Assembly: GCF_000470775.1 (NCBI RefSeq)
Contig: NC_022438.1
Span: 1,302,001-1,366,000 of the forward strand
Source: Leifsonia xyli subsp. cynodontis DSM 46306
GTDB lineage: Bacteria > Actinomycetota > Actinomycetes > Actinomycetales > Microbacteriaceae
Direction of reading: 5' to 3'
Length of the DNA: 64,000 nucleotides
Under the pieces are notes generated by a model. It saw only the letters and a list, made by a program, of their open reading frames with translations. It ran no database searches and was not told where the DNA came from. The translations under genes were made by a program, and so were the position numbers. This document shows positions 37,480 to 48,238 of this stretch, one piece after another. Positions within the stretch are counted from its first letter, which is position 1, and each line of letters starts with the position of its first letter.

Positions 37480-37501
37480 GGACGATGCAACATCCGTGAG
37501 C
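37474..37501 (-). promoter_or_regulatory. Hairpin enclosing the frnE-like start codon
   Basis: GCTCACGGA (37474-37482) and TCCGTGAGC (37493-37501) are perfect 9-base arms with a 10-base loop. The start codon of the oxidoreductase gene lies inside one arm. It may end uppS transcription or mask translation of the next gene. Confidence 0.45.
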
Positions 37502-37508
37502 GGTGCGG

Positions 37509-38315
37509 CTATTCCTTCGTCGGTGTGTCGATCGCACCGCCGAAACGCCGGCTGCGCCTCGCGAACAGCTCGATCGCCTCCCACAGATCGGTGCGGGAGA
37601 AGTCCGGCCAGAGTCTGTCGAGGAACACCATCTCGGCGTAGGCGCTCTGCCAGAGCAGGAAGTTGCTCGTCCGCTGCTCCCCCGAACTGCGCACGAAGAG
37701 GTCGACATCGGGCGTGTCGGGGAGGTAGAGGTGACGCTGGATGGTCTTCTCCCCCACGGCGGACGGTTTCAGCCGGCCCGCGGCGACCTCCTCGGCGATG
37801 GAGCGCACAGCGTCCGCGATCTCGGTCCGGCCCCCGTAGTTGACGCACATGGTCAGCGTCAGGACATCGTTGCTCGCCGTGAGCCGCTCGGCGTACTGCA
37901 GCTCTTTGATCACGGACGACCACAGCCGGGGCTTGCGTCCGGCCCAGCGGACGCGCACACCCCACTCGTTCAGCTGGTCGCGGCGGCGGTGCAGCACCTC
38001 GCGGTTGAAACCCATGAGAAAGCGGACCTCGTCGGGCGAGCGCTTCCAATTCTCGGTCGAGAACGCGTAGACGCTGAGGTGCTTGACGCCGACCTGGATG
38101 GCGCCGGCCACCACGTCCAGCAGCGCTGCCTCTCCGGCGCGGTGCCCCTCGATGCGGGTGAGGCCCTGACGGTTCGCCCAGCGGCCGTTGCCGTCCATCA
38201 CGATCGCGATGTGCTCGGGGATCGCCGTCCGGGGGAAGGCCGGCGGGTGGATGCCGGTCCAGTCGAGCGGGCGGTACTCGACCGCGTCCTTGTGAGTGTA
38301 GGGCCGGGGAGTCAT
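37509..38315 (-). CDS. uppS: Isoprenyl (undecaprenyl/decaprenyl) diphosphate synthase
   Basis: A 268-residue cis-prenyltransferase that makes the lipid carrier for cell-wall precursors. Conserved: [17 protein letters not shown] (catalytic Asp in MDGNGRWA), [22 protein letters not shown], and the C-terminal [20 protein letters not shown] (split by function in the family as RTSGE-RxSNFLLWQ). ATG 38315 overlaps the recO stop by four bases. Chain length cannot be told from sequence. Confidence 0.95.
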   Translation of the reverse strand: MTPRPYTHKDAVEYRPLDWTGIHPPAFPRTAIPEHIAIVMDGNGRWANRQGLTRIEGHRAGEAALLDVVAGAIQVGVKHLSVYAFSTENWKRSPDEVRFLMGFNREVLHRRRDQLNEWGVRVRWAGRKPRLWSSVIKELQYAERLTASNDVLTLTMCVNYGGRTEIADAVRSIAEEVAAGRLKPSAVGEKTIQRHLYLPDTPDVDLFVRSSGEQRTSNFLLWQSAYAEMVFLDRLWPDFSRTDLWEAIELFARRSRRFGGAIDTPTKE

Positions 38316-39076
38316 CCGCTCGCCTTCTGGTGGTCCTGATCGGTGCGCTGTTGATCCGTCTGGAGGTGCTGGAGGGAGCGCAGCCCGCGCTCGAGGTGCC
38401 ACTGCGTGTACGCCGCGACGAGTCCGTTCGCCTTCGCGCGGGCAAACTCGCCGGCAGCCTCCGCCGCCTCCCAGTCGCCGGTCAGCAGCGCGCCGAGGAG
38501 CGCGATGGTGGCAGCGTCCACCCGCGGCGCCCCCTGGGGCGCGCAGTCCGGGCAGACGACACCGCCGAGCTGCACGACGACCTGCAGATGCGGGCCGGGA
38601 CGCCCACAGCGCGAGCAGTCCTGAAAGCTCGGCGCCCAGCCCGCGAGCGACAGCGCGCGCAGCAGGTACGAGTCGAGGGTCAGGCCCGGGCCGTGCTCGC
38701 CCCGGGACAGAGAGCGCAACGCGCCGACGAGCAGGAGATACTGCTGTAGGGACGCCTCGGCGTCCGTCAGTCGATCGGCGGCCTCCGCCATCGCGTTCGC
38801 CGCCGTGTAGCTTGCGTAGTCCTCGGCGATCGCAGCGCCGTACGCCCCGATGCTCTCGGCCTGGGTCACGACATCCAGGGAGCGGCCCTCGTACAGCTGC
38901 ACATCGGCCACCATGAACGGTTCCAGCCGCGAGCCGAAGCGGGACGCCGTGCGCCGCACACCCTTCGCCACGGCACGGATCTTGCCGTGCTGCCTGCTGA
39001 GCATGGTGACGATCCGGTCGGCTTCCCCCAGCTTGTGGGTACGGAGCACGACGGCTTCATCACGGTAGACAGGCAC
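38312..39076 (-). CDS. recO: DNA repair protein RecO
   Basis: A 254-residue RecO: OB-fold N-terminus ([20 protein letters not shown]), then [15 protein letters not shown], a helical domain and a zinc motif (CSRCGRP … CPDCAPQ). It helps load RecA with RecF/RecR. GTG 39076 begins the conserved N-terminus; the extra upstream in-frame codons overlap the divergent gene's promoter and are unlikely. recO-uppS coupling is common in Actinobacteria. Confidence 0.94.
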   Translation of the reverse strand: MPVYRDEAVVLRTHKLGEADRIVTMLSRQHGKIRAVAKGVRRTASRFGSRLEPFMVADVQLYEGRSLDVVTQAESIGAYGAAIAEDYASYTAANAMAEAADRLTDAEASLQQYLLLVGALRSLSRGEHGPGLTLDSYLLRALSLAGWAPSFQDCSRCGRPGPHLQVVVQLGGVVCPDCAPQGAPRVDAATIALLGALLTGDWEAAEAAGEFARAKANGLVAAYTQWHLERGLRSLQHLQTDQQRTDQDHQKASG

Positions 39077-39096
39077 GCATCCAGTATCCCGCGTGA

Positions 39097-39111
39097 TATA
39101 AGTGACAGGTG
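39097..39111 (+). promoter_or_regulatory. Extended -10 promoter, probably leaderless, for the TRIC gene
   Basis: TGATATAAG includes an extended -10 (TG-n-TATAAG, hexamer 39097-39102). The GTG start at 39109 lies where transcription should begin, six bases after the hexamer, and there is no ribosome site. This suggests a leaderless transcript. Confidence 0.45.
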
Positions 39112-39867
39112 ACAACCGACGCCCTTTCGATCCCGCTCTGGGGCGATTTGGTGGCCGTCGGCGTCGGCAGCCTGCAGGGCGCGATGTTCGCCTCCGGCTT
39201 CCGCGATCGCCGCATCGACCTGCTCGGCGTGGCCATCATCGGCGTTGCGACCGGTATCGGCGGCGGTCTGCTGCGCGATCTGCTGCTGAACGTGAATCCG
39301 GTGGCCCTCCAGTCGAACTGGTACCTGATCGCCACTGTCGTCTCGGCGTTGGCCGGGATGCTGCTGGTTCGGCTCTTCCGCCGCCTCGATCCGGTCATCA
39401 CCTTCCTCGACGCGCTCACCATCGGCCTCTTCGGCGCAATCGGCGCGACGAAGGCGCTCTCGCTCGGGCTGCCGAAGGTGCCGGCTGCGTTCGTCGGCGT
39501 GGTCTCGGCGGTCGGCGGCAGCATCCTGCGCGATGTGCTGCTGAACCTCCCGATCGCTCTCATGCACGTCGGATCACTCTACGCGGTCGCGGCCGGCGCC
39601 GGCACGGTGGTGCTCGTCGTGCTGGTCGACCTGGCGGTGCCGCCGAGTATCGCCGCGCTCGTGTGCGTCGTCGTGACCCTCGTCATCCGGCTGCTGGCTG
39701 TGAGATTCGGCTGGAGTCTGCCCGAACAGCGCGAACTTGGCCGAATCCAGCCGCCGCGGTGGATGGCCTTCGGCCGCCGCCCGAGCGCCCAGCGCACCCT
39801 CGACCGGACCGACACCGGCGCTATCCCCCGCTACCGCATCGAGAAGCCTGACCACCTCGCAGACTGA
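39109..39867 (+). CDS. TRIC cation channel / YadS-family membrane protein
   Basis: A 252-residue protein with about seven membrane segments and two copies of the family motif: [17 protein letters not shown] and [18 protein letters not shown] (GGG-x-x-R-D-x-L). This internal duplication is diagnostic of the UPF0126/TRIC family, which forms trimeric intracellular-type cation channels; bacterial physiological roles are unclear. The C-terminal tail (about 205-252) is cytosolic and basic. Divergent from recO, 32 bases away. Confidence 0.88.
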   Translation: MTTDALSIPLWGDLVAVGVGSLQGAMFASGFRDRRIDLLGVAIIGVATGIGGGLLRDLLLNVNPVALQSNWYLIATVVSALAGMLLVRLFRRLDPVITFLDALTIGLFGAIGATKALSLGLPKVPAAFVGVVSAVGGSILRDVLLNLPIALMHVGSLYAVAAGAGTVVLVVLVDLAVPPSIAALVCVVVTLVIRLLAVRFGWSLPEQRELGRIQPPRWMAFGRRPSAQRTLDRTDTGAIPRYRIEKPDHLAD

Positions 39868-39883
39868 CCCCGCCTCCCCGGCC

Positions 39884-40110
39884 CGTGGCTCCGTGGTTCT
39901 GTGGGAAAGGGAGGACTTTCCGCCCATCTCGTCCGTGTACTCCGCCCTTCCCTGCCCGACGCTCTCATCGGGCCCGGATCTCCTCCGTTCCCGACGCGAT
40001 CGGAAAGGGAGGAGATCGGCGTGGGAAATGCGGGGATGTGGGGAAAGGGAGGAGTTTGCGGCCGGTGGGGCTGGAAACTCCTCCCTTTCCCACAGAACCA
40101 CGGAGCCACG
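39884..40110. repeat. Nested inverted-repeat element with GGGAAAGGGAGGAG motifs
   Basis: Perfect 32-base terminal inverted repeats (39884-39915 and 40079-40110) enclose 163 bases. The motif GGGAAAGGGAGGAG or close variants occurs three times forward (39903, 40002, 40041) and three times reversed (about 39939, 39979, 40076), giving nested hairpins such as GATCTCCTCC … GGAGGAGATC (about 39978-40017). No open frame is convincing. It lies in the gap between convergent TRIC and leuA genes. The structure suggests a non-autonomous mobile repeat or a complex two-way terminator. Confidence 0.85.
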
Positions 40111-40132
40111 CGGCGGGGATGGGGCGGCGGGC

Positions 40133-42038
<1,906 letters not shown>

Positions 42039-42043
42039 GCGCG

Positions 42044-44590
42044 TCAGCTCCGCCCCACCGCAAGCGCGGCCGCCTGCCGGACGGACAGGCCGGGCAGGTA
42101 GGCGCGGACGAGGGCGACGCCGATGGTGGGCAAGGCCACCGGGTCGGGATACGCCATGATCAGCGGGTGCAGCTCGGGCTGGAACTTCTGCTTGAACTTG
42201 AGCAGGGACCGGAAGCCGTAAACGGGTTCCAGGGAGGTGCTGAGGTAGCTCAGAATGAGGTCCATGCCGCTCTGCCCCTCCGACGCCGCGCCGGCTGTGT
42301 GCGCGAGCGGCGCCGCCGACAGGCTCATGAACTCCACGCCGTCGGCCTTCATTTGTGTGGCTGCCTCCGCGATCAGGAACTCCATGACGCCGTTGATGCT
42401 GCCCGGGCGACGGCGCATGAAGTCCAGCGTCCAGCCGATCACCCGGCCCTCCTCGTAGCACGGGAGCCAGGAGGTGACGCCCTCGATGCGCCCGTTCTCG
42501 TCCACGGCCAGCATGAGGCGGACCGCGGGGTCGCGCAGTTCGTCGAGTCCGCCCAGCGTGAACCCCATCTCGGGCAGATCCTTCTCGGCCACCCACTGCT
42601 CGGAGATGTCGGAGAGTTGCACGGCGGCCGTGAGCGGCAGCGCGCCGAAGGTCGTCCACTCCGCCCGGATGCCGGCCCGCTGGGCGCGATTGATGGAGGT
42701 GCGCACGTCCTGCCATTTCTTGCCGGTGGTCTCCCACTGCTGTGGACGGATGACGGTCTCCTCGGCGACGGTCATCGTGGACCAGCCGAGACGGTCGAAG
42801 AGCGGCTGGTAGTCCGCCTCCACGCTGTAGAAGACCGGTATCCAGCCGCTGTCGTCGCAGAAGCGCGCGAACCGTTGGATCGCCTCGTCGTGAGGCGGGG
42901 GCCCGCCGAAGGGCCCACCAGTAGTCAGCGCCACGCGGCCGACCACGCGATAGGCGATCGCCCGGCCGTCGACCGGGTCGAACCAGTAGCTGTTGCCGGG
43001 CCAGGTCGCCATGAACGAGATCGCGTCGCCTCCGCCCCGCTCGAGCAGCGCACGCACCCGCGAATGATCGGTGACGCGGCGCAGCCCTGTGCCCCCGCCG
43101 AGCATCAGCGGGATGGCGGCGATGATCGCTACGAGCCAGAACACTGTCCCGATGTTGTGGTAGACAGCCGTCGCGAACGGGGTGGTGGGCAGATACTGAA
43201 CGGGCTCACGACGGAGGAAGGAGACCGGGATGAAGCGTTCCAGCACATCGTCGAAGAGGTCGCCCAGGTCGATCGGGCGGGTGAAGCTGGTGTCTTTTTG
43301 CAGCCAGCCGGCCAACACGTAGAACGCCACGAGCCCGGCCCCGGTGAGGACGACCGTGAGCGCGTAGCGGCGCACCGCTCGCGCCGACGGAATCACGGTG
43401 AAATGACGGCGGAACAGGATCAGGAGGAGGGCCATTGCCGCCGGCACCAGGGAGGAGAGCGCCAGGATGGCGGTGACCTCCCAATACCGCGGCGTCACGG
43501 TCGGGCGGGCGCTGGCGAGCGGCAGGATGCCGAAGTAGAGGGCCGAGAGCACGGCGAGAAGCGTGTTCACGGTCACGGCGAGCCACACCGCGAACCGGCG
43601 CCCGCGCAGCAGACCGACGGCCGCGACGAGCAACAGGAGCAACGGGAGCACGGAGAGCAGCACCGGGCCGAGGCCGTTGATGCGCGTCAGGGTGAGGTCT
43701 CGCACGCATTCCTTTGTCACGGCGAAGGCCTGGCAGTGCTGCAGCACGCTCCCCGCGGTGGGCACATCGGAGGCGAACAGGAGGCCGATCGGCGAGAGCA
43801 GCCCGTAGCGGGACGCCGTGAGCAGGCCGATCACCGGCCCGAGCGCTGAGATGGTCAGCGCGGAGGCGAACAGCACCCGGACCTCGTGGTGCGAGGAGCG
43901 TGCCCAGCCGACAGTGCGGGCTTTCGTGTACATCAGCACACCGAGGGCGAGGCCGCTGAGCACCGCGAGGAGCCGGTAGAGGTCGGACGGCAAGCCCGAG
44001 TACAGCAGGTACATGATCGCGATCAGCAGAGTGATCACACGGATTCGGCGGCGCCAGAGTGTGCCGGCGAACGCGCTCGCGGCCATGATCGTGCCGCCGA
44101 GGGCGGTGAACACGTCCAGCACGACGAGATGATGGACGTTCCGTGCCCACATCTCACCGGTCTGCGAGCCGATCAGCTGCACACCGGTGCCCACCAGGAC
44201 ACCGGACACGGCGGTCGCGAAGAAGGCGACGGCTGTGCGCCAGGTGCCCATCAGACGCTCGGACACTCCGACGAGCAGGACGGTGAGCACCAGGGCAACC
44301 ACCAGCTCGGACAAGTCGTTCGTGAACAGCACCGCGGTGATCGGCGACCACCAGTGCCCGGCCGCGAGCTGGTCGGCACCGGTGCCGAGCCAGAGGCGCA
44401 GCGGCCGGTGCGGGCCGTGCAGCGGGTTGGTCACGAGCGCGAGAAAGAGGATGAGAAGGGTGACACCGGTCGTGAAAGGATGGGTGCCGACGAGGCGTGC
44501 GGTTCTCGACAGCCAGGAGCCGAAGCGGGCCGCCGGTTCGGGTTCGACCGGGTGCGGGACGGGCGGCGTCGTGCGCTGCGTCCCGCTCAT
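42044..44590 (-). CDS. MprF-like aminoacyl-lipid synthase (membrane domain plus DUF2156)
   Basis: An 848-residue protein. Residues 1 to about 500 contain a dozen or so membrane segments; the first third looks rhomboid-like rather than like the MprF flippase. Residues about 520-845 form a DUF2156 (GNAT-type) transferase: DAISFMATWPGNSYWFDPVDGRAI, YRVVGRVALTTGGPFGGP, WIPVFYSVEADY, and LKFKQKFQPELHPLIMAYPD. Such enzymes move an amino acid from aminoacyl-tRNA to phosphatidylglycerol or diacylglycerol, which alters surface charge. It overlaps the downstream stop of a hydrolase gene by four bases, so the two are translated together. Confidence 0.85.
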   Translation of the reverse strand: MSGTQRTTPPVPHPVEPEPAARFGSWLSRTARLVGTHPFTTGVTLLILFLALVTNPLHGPHRPLRLWLGTGADQLAAGHWWSPITAVLFTNDLSELVVALVLTVLLVGVSERLMGTWRTAVAFFATAVSGVLVGTGVQLIGSQTGEMWARNVHHLVVLDVFTALGGTIMAASAFAGTLWRRRIRVITLLIAIMYLLYSGLPSDLYRLLAVLSGLALGVLMYTKARTVGWARSSHHEVRVLFASALTISALGPVIGLLTASRYGLLSPIGLLFASDVPTAGSVLQHCQAFAVTKECVRDLTLTRINGLGPVLLSVLPLLLLLVAAVGLLRGRRFAVWLAVTVNTLLAVLSALYFGILPLASARPTVTPRYWEVTAILALSSLVPAAMALLLILFRRHFTVIPSARAVRRYALTVVLTGAGLVAFYVLAGWLQKDTSFTRPIDLGDLFDDVLERFIPVSFLRREPVQYLPTTPFATAVYHNIGTVFWLVAIIAAIPLMLGGGTGLRRVTDHSRVRALLERGGGDAISFMATWPGNSYWFDPVDGRAIAYRVVGRVALTTGGPFGGPPPHDEAIQRFARFCDDSGWIPVFYSVEADYQPLFDRLGWSTMTVAEETVIRPQQWETTGKKWQDVRTSINRAQRAGIRAEWTTFGALPLTAAVQLSDISEQWVAEKDLPEMGFTLGGLDELRDPAVRLMLAVDENGRIEGVTSWLPCYEEGRVIGWTLDFMRRRPGSINGVMEFLIAEAATQMKADGVEFMSLSAAPLAHTAGAASEGQSGMDLILSYLSTSLEPVYGFRSLLKFKQKFQPELHPLIMAYPDPVALPTIGVALVRAYLPGLSVRQAAALAVGRS

Positions 44591-45894
44591 CCCGCTCCCC
44601 CTGTTCTCGCCGTCCCGATCCCCGTGAGCCCCATCTGCCCCGTGATCTTCGGGAATCCGTTGGCGAGGGTGTACCTCACCGTTTTCCAGTCGTGGGCGGT
44701 CCCCGGCGAAATCAGCAGTTCGGCATGCATGCCGGCACGCATCGCGTCCTCATGCAGCGTCTTGGCGAACGCTGTGTACTTGGCGTCGTTCTCCCCCGCA
44801 GCGAGCACGATCGTCGACTTCTCATAGGGCGTATGCGCCGCCATCATCGCCGCGGGCTGCGCCTTCTTGTAAGCTGCACGGGACCCGCCGAAGCCTTGAG
44901 CGATGGTCGCCGCCTCGTCGCCGAGCGTCGGGCCGAGTTCGCTGGAGGAAGCGAGCGCGGAGCCGAACAGCTGCGGATGCCCGGTGGCGAACTGTACGGC
45001 GCAGGTCGCTCCCTCCGAGTACCCGAATACGCCCCAAGCCGCGGGATCATTGCTGACGCGCAGATGCGAGGCGATCCAGTTCCTCACATCGGTCAGGAGG
45101 TAGGTGGCCGAATTGCCGAACTCGTGGGAGTCGACGCACATCGGATTGCGGCCGGGACCGCCGAGCTGATCAGGGGCGACCACGATCGGCGCGTACCCAT
45201 TGTGCTCTGCGGCGTAGGCGTCCATGAAGCTTGCGATCCGCCCGGCGGTGAACATGTCGGCGGGCGCCCCCGGCTGGCCGGAGAGCGCGAAGAGAACGGG
45301 CAGCGCCGGTGGCTTCGGGCCCAGCGCAACCGGGGGCAGGTAGACGACAGCCTGGCGTGCGGGGAAATGCGACACGGTGGCCGGAATGCGGACCGTGCCG
45401 ACCTCGCCTTTCGCCCGTGCTTCGGTCTGCTGCGTCGTGCTCGCCCAGTCGGTCCCGGTGACCGTCTCGCCGTATTCGGCGTGCAGGTTCAACGGTCCGT
45501 ATGGCATGACGCCGAGCACCTCGTTCAGATTGCGGTACGCCCCAAAATCGACGTTGACGCCCGCGCCGGCGGCGGCGAGGAAAACCGGGATGCTCACCGC
45601 CGCGATCAGTTTCCGCCACCACCGCGAACGGAACAGGTTCGCGATCGCCAGCCCGACCCCGGCGAACCCCAGCGTCGTCCACACGGTCGTCACGGGAGTG
45701 AGTCCGACACTGAAGAGGTCGAGTACTATCAGCCACACCAGGAGCCCGCCGGCGATCCCGGCGACCGCCGCCGCGGCGGCACTCACCAAGAGCGATCGCC
45801 CGCTGGGGCGGATGAGCAGATACAGTGCGAGCACGAGAGCGATGACATCCATCGCGATGAGAAACGGCGGCTTGTCGATCCTCAGCGTCATCAT
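44587..45894 (-). CDS. Membrane-anchored alpha/beta hydrolase (esterase family)
   Basis: About 435 residues from ATG 45894. Four N-terminal membrane segments (FLIAMDVIALVLALYLLI, LLVSAAAAAVAGIAGGLLVW and so on) precede an esterase-D-like domain: VYLPPVAL, nucleophile GYSEGATC, acid in AAGENDAKY, catalytic His in SPGTAHDWK. The domain should face outward. Translationally coupled (ATGA) to the MprF-like gene. Aminoacyl-lipid synthases paired with hydrolases that remove the amino acid are known in Corynebacterium and Pseudomonas; that role is inferred here. Confidence 0.82.
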   Translation of the reverse strand: MMTLRIDKPPFLIAMDVIALVLALYLLIRPSGRSLLVSAAAAAVAGIAGGLLVWLIVLDLFSVGLTPVTTVWTTLGFAGVGLAIANLFRSRWWRKLIAAVSIPVFLAAAGAGVNVDFGAYRNLNEVLGVMPYGPLNLHAEYGETVTGTDWASTTQQTEARAKGEVGTVRIPATVSHFPARQAVVYLPPVALGPKPPALPVLFALSGQPGAPADMFTAGRIASFMDAYAAEHNGYAPIVVAPDQLGGPGRNPMCVDSHEFGNSATYLLTDVRNWIASHLRVSNDPAAWGVFGYSEGATCAVQFATGHPQLFGSALASSSELGPTLGDEAATIAQGFGGSRAAYKKAQPAAMMAAHTPYEKSTIVLAAGENDAKYTAFAKTLHEDAMRAGMHAELLISPGTAHDWKTVRYTLANGFPKITGQMGLTGIGTARTGGAG

Positions 45895-45999
45895 CCCGTC
45901 CAGGGCGGACTCCTTCTCTTGTGGGCGACGATCAGTATGCTGCACACAGCCTGTGCCTTGCTGAGGCGTGAGGGGCATTCAGCAAATTGGAAGGACCGT

Positions 46000-47447
46000 C
46001 TACTCGATCGCGAGCGCCGCGACCGGAGCGACGCGGGTGGCGCGGCGGGTGGGGGCGATGGATGCCCCGACCGCCAGCAGCGCCGTCGCGAACACCATGA
46101 GCGAGAGGAAGGGCCACGGGAGGGACGGCAGGAACAGGCCTCCCCCGAGGATCGTCCCGAGCAGCGACTGCGCGCCGATCCAGCCGTAGAGGGTCCCCAG
46201 CAGAAACCCGGTCAGAACGGCCGCGACAGTGAGTTGCACGCTCTCCGCGAGGATCATCCAGCGCACCTGACGCGCGCTCAGTCCGAGGGCCCGGAGCAGA
46301 CCGAGCTCGCGCCGCCGGTGCAGGACGCTGAGCGACAGGCTGTTTACGACGCCGACCGCGGCGATGATCGCAGAGAACCCGATGAGCGCGCTGAACACCA
46401 GCATCGTGACGGTGAGCACGCTCTCAACCCCGTCGTACAAACCCGGGTTCTTGACCGCAGCGTCCCGGATCATCTGAAGCCAGGACTCGGCCGCGACCAC
46501 GAGCATCGTCACGAGGTCACGAGTGTGACGCCGATGACCAGCCCGATCGCGGTGCGTGAGCTGCGCTCCGGGTTCCGCACGGCGTTCGCCGCGGCGAGGC
46601 GTCCGGCAGCGCCGCGGCCGAGCAGCATCCCGACTCCGCGGAGAACAGCGGGCAGGAAGAACGGCGCGGCCAGGATGACGCCGGTGAACGAGAGGAGGCC
46701 GCCGGGCAGCGCGACCAGTACGCCGTACGGGCCGAATTCCGCCAGAACCCCGCCACCGGAGCCCGCGAAGACGCCCAGCCCGAGGAGCAGCCCCAAGCCG
46801 AGCAGTGCTGCCCCGACCGCGATGAGGAGGAGCGCGATGGCCAGGCGTCCCCGGTTCCGGACAGCGGCGGGCGGGCGCTCCTGGGCCGCCCCGAGAGCCT
46901 GGACCGGATTGACGGTCAGCACGCGCCGGCTGCCGACCCAGGAAGCGAGCCAGGTGGTCAGCGCCACCACCGCCATCGGTGCGAGCAGTGATGGCGTCAG
47001 CACCGGATAGGACCCCTCCGGCAGGACTCCCGTGAGCGTGCAAAGCCGGACGCCGAGGAGAGCCAGCACGGTCGCCGCCACTCCTCCGGTCAGCGCGCCG
47101 ACCGTTCCGACGCTCAGGCCCTCGCCGGCGACGGAGCGGCGCTGAGCCCGGGCGCTGGAGCCGATGAGGCGCAGCAGGGCGATCGTGCGCGTGCGTCCGG
47201 CAATGATCGTCGCGAAGGTATTGGTGGTCACGATCGCGCCGACATACACGGCGATCGCGAAGAAGATCGCCGCCACGATGGACAGAGCGATCTGCGCGGA
47301 AGCCCCGCCGCCGAATCGGGAATGCGCGATGTAGGCGCTCAGCACAGTGATGCATGCGAGCAGCGCCACACCGAATGCGCTGCTGAGGGCGGCGACGAGG
47401 ACGCTGGCGCGGTGGTCACGGGCGTTGGCGCGGAAGGCGCGGATCAC
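46000..47447 (-). pseudogene. FtsX-type ABC permease broken by an 8-bp tandem duplication
   Basis: From GTG 47447 the protein has a MacB/FtsX layout: N-terminal segment (VLVAALSSAFGVALLACITVLSAYI), an FtsX domain, two middle segments, and a second FtsX domain (GFSAIIAAVGVVNSLSLSVLHRRRELGLLRALG) near the C-terminus. At 46508-46523 the octamer GTCACGAG occurs twice in tandem; it shifts the frame after …IGVTLVT. Removing one octamer restores …GVTLVTMLVVAAESW…. The start overlaps the ATPase stop (GTGA). Confidence 0.92.
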
Positions 47448-48175
47448 GCGAACGCCTCCATCCCGAGCATGAAGGCCGAGATGTCCTCGGCGCTCGACCG
47501 CTCGCGCTCCGCGACGATGCGGCCGTCGGCGAGGAACACGAGGTGGTCTGCGTAGCTCGCGGCGACGGGGTCGTGCGTCACCATCGCGATGCTCTGGCCA
47601 TAGGTCTGGGCCGCCTCCCGGAGCACGCCGAGCACCTCGCGTCCGGTGCGGGAGTCGAGGTTGCCGGTCGGCTCGTCGGCGAAGACGAGGTCGGGGCGGG
47701 TCGCCAGGGCGCGCACGATCGCGACGTGCTGCTGCTGTCCGCCGGAGAGCTCGTGCGGCCGGTGGGTGAGGCGCTCGGCGAGTCCGAGCGTCTCGATGAG
47801 CCCATCGATCCACTCCCGCTGCACGGTCGTCGGCTTGCGGCCGTCGATCTCGAACGGGAGCAGGATATTGGCCCGCACATCCAGGGTCGGCACGAGGTTG
47901 AAGGACTGGAAGACAAAGCCGACCCGGCGGCGGCGCAGCACCGTCAGCTCGGCGTCCCCGAGCCCGGTGATCTCGGTTTCGCCGAGGAACACCCGGCCGC
48001 TCGTCACGCTGTCCAACCCTGCCATGACATGCATGAGCGTGGACTTGCCGGAACCGCTCGGTCCCATGACGGCGGTGAACCGGCCGGCCGGGATGCCGAG
48101 CGTCACGCCGTCGAGGGCGTTCACGCGGCCGGCGCCGGCGCCGTAGGTCTTGGTAGCGGACTCGACACGGGCCAC
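47444..48175 (-). CDS. ABC exporter ATP-binding protein (MacB/LolD type)
   Basis: A 243-residue ATPase: Walker [10 protein letters not shown], signature [15 protein letters not shown] (His where Arg is usual in GGQQQR), Walker [13 protein letters not shown], switch THD. These ATPases drive FtsX-type permeases in lipoprotein or antibiotic export. Start is GTG 48175 with no ribosome site; a -10-like hexamer (TACATT) lies just upstream, so the mRNA may be leaderless. Since its permease partner is broken the system is probably inactive. Confidence 0.9.
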   Translation of the reverse strand: MARVESATKTYGAGAGRVNALDGVTLGIPAGRFTAVMGPSGSGKSTLMHVMAGLDSVTSGRVFLGETEITGLGDAELTVLRRRRVGFVFQSFNLVPTLDVRANILLPFEIDGRKPTTVQREWIDGLIETLGLAERLTHRPHELSGGQQQHVAIVRALATRPDLVFADEPTGNLDSRTGREVLGVLREAAQTYGQSIAMVTHDPVAASYADHLVFLADGRIVAERERSSAEDISAFMLGMEAFA

Positions 48176-48181
48176 AGTTAA

Positions 48182-48198
48182 TGTATTTCATATATACA
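48182..48198 (-). promoter_or_regulatory. Palindromic operator-like site upstream of the ABC ATPase
   Basis: TGTAT-7-ATACA forms an AT-rich 17-base palindrome (TGTATTTCATATATACA) 7 bases from the start codon, overlapping the probable promoter. A GntR- or PadR-type repressor would fit such a site. IS copy 3 enters only 40 bases farther on, so a neighbouring regulator gene may have been lost. Confidence 0.45.
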
Positions 48199-48238
48199 AC
48201 CCTAGGAAGCGGGACGGCCCAGCGAATCACGCCGCAGG

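Noticed and set aside
39884..40110. CRISPR-like array
   Set aside because: Repeats are in both orientations, unevenly spaced and not separated by unique spacers; no cas gene is near.
46000..47447. Programmed frameshift in the ABC permease
   Set aside because: A tandem 8-base duplication explains the break fully; no slippery heptamer with downstream structure is seen.
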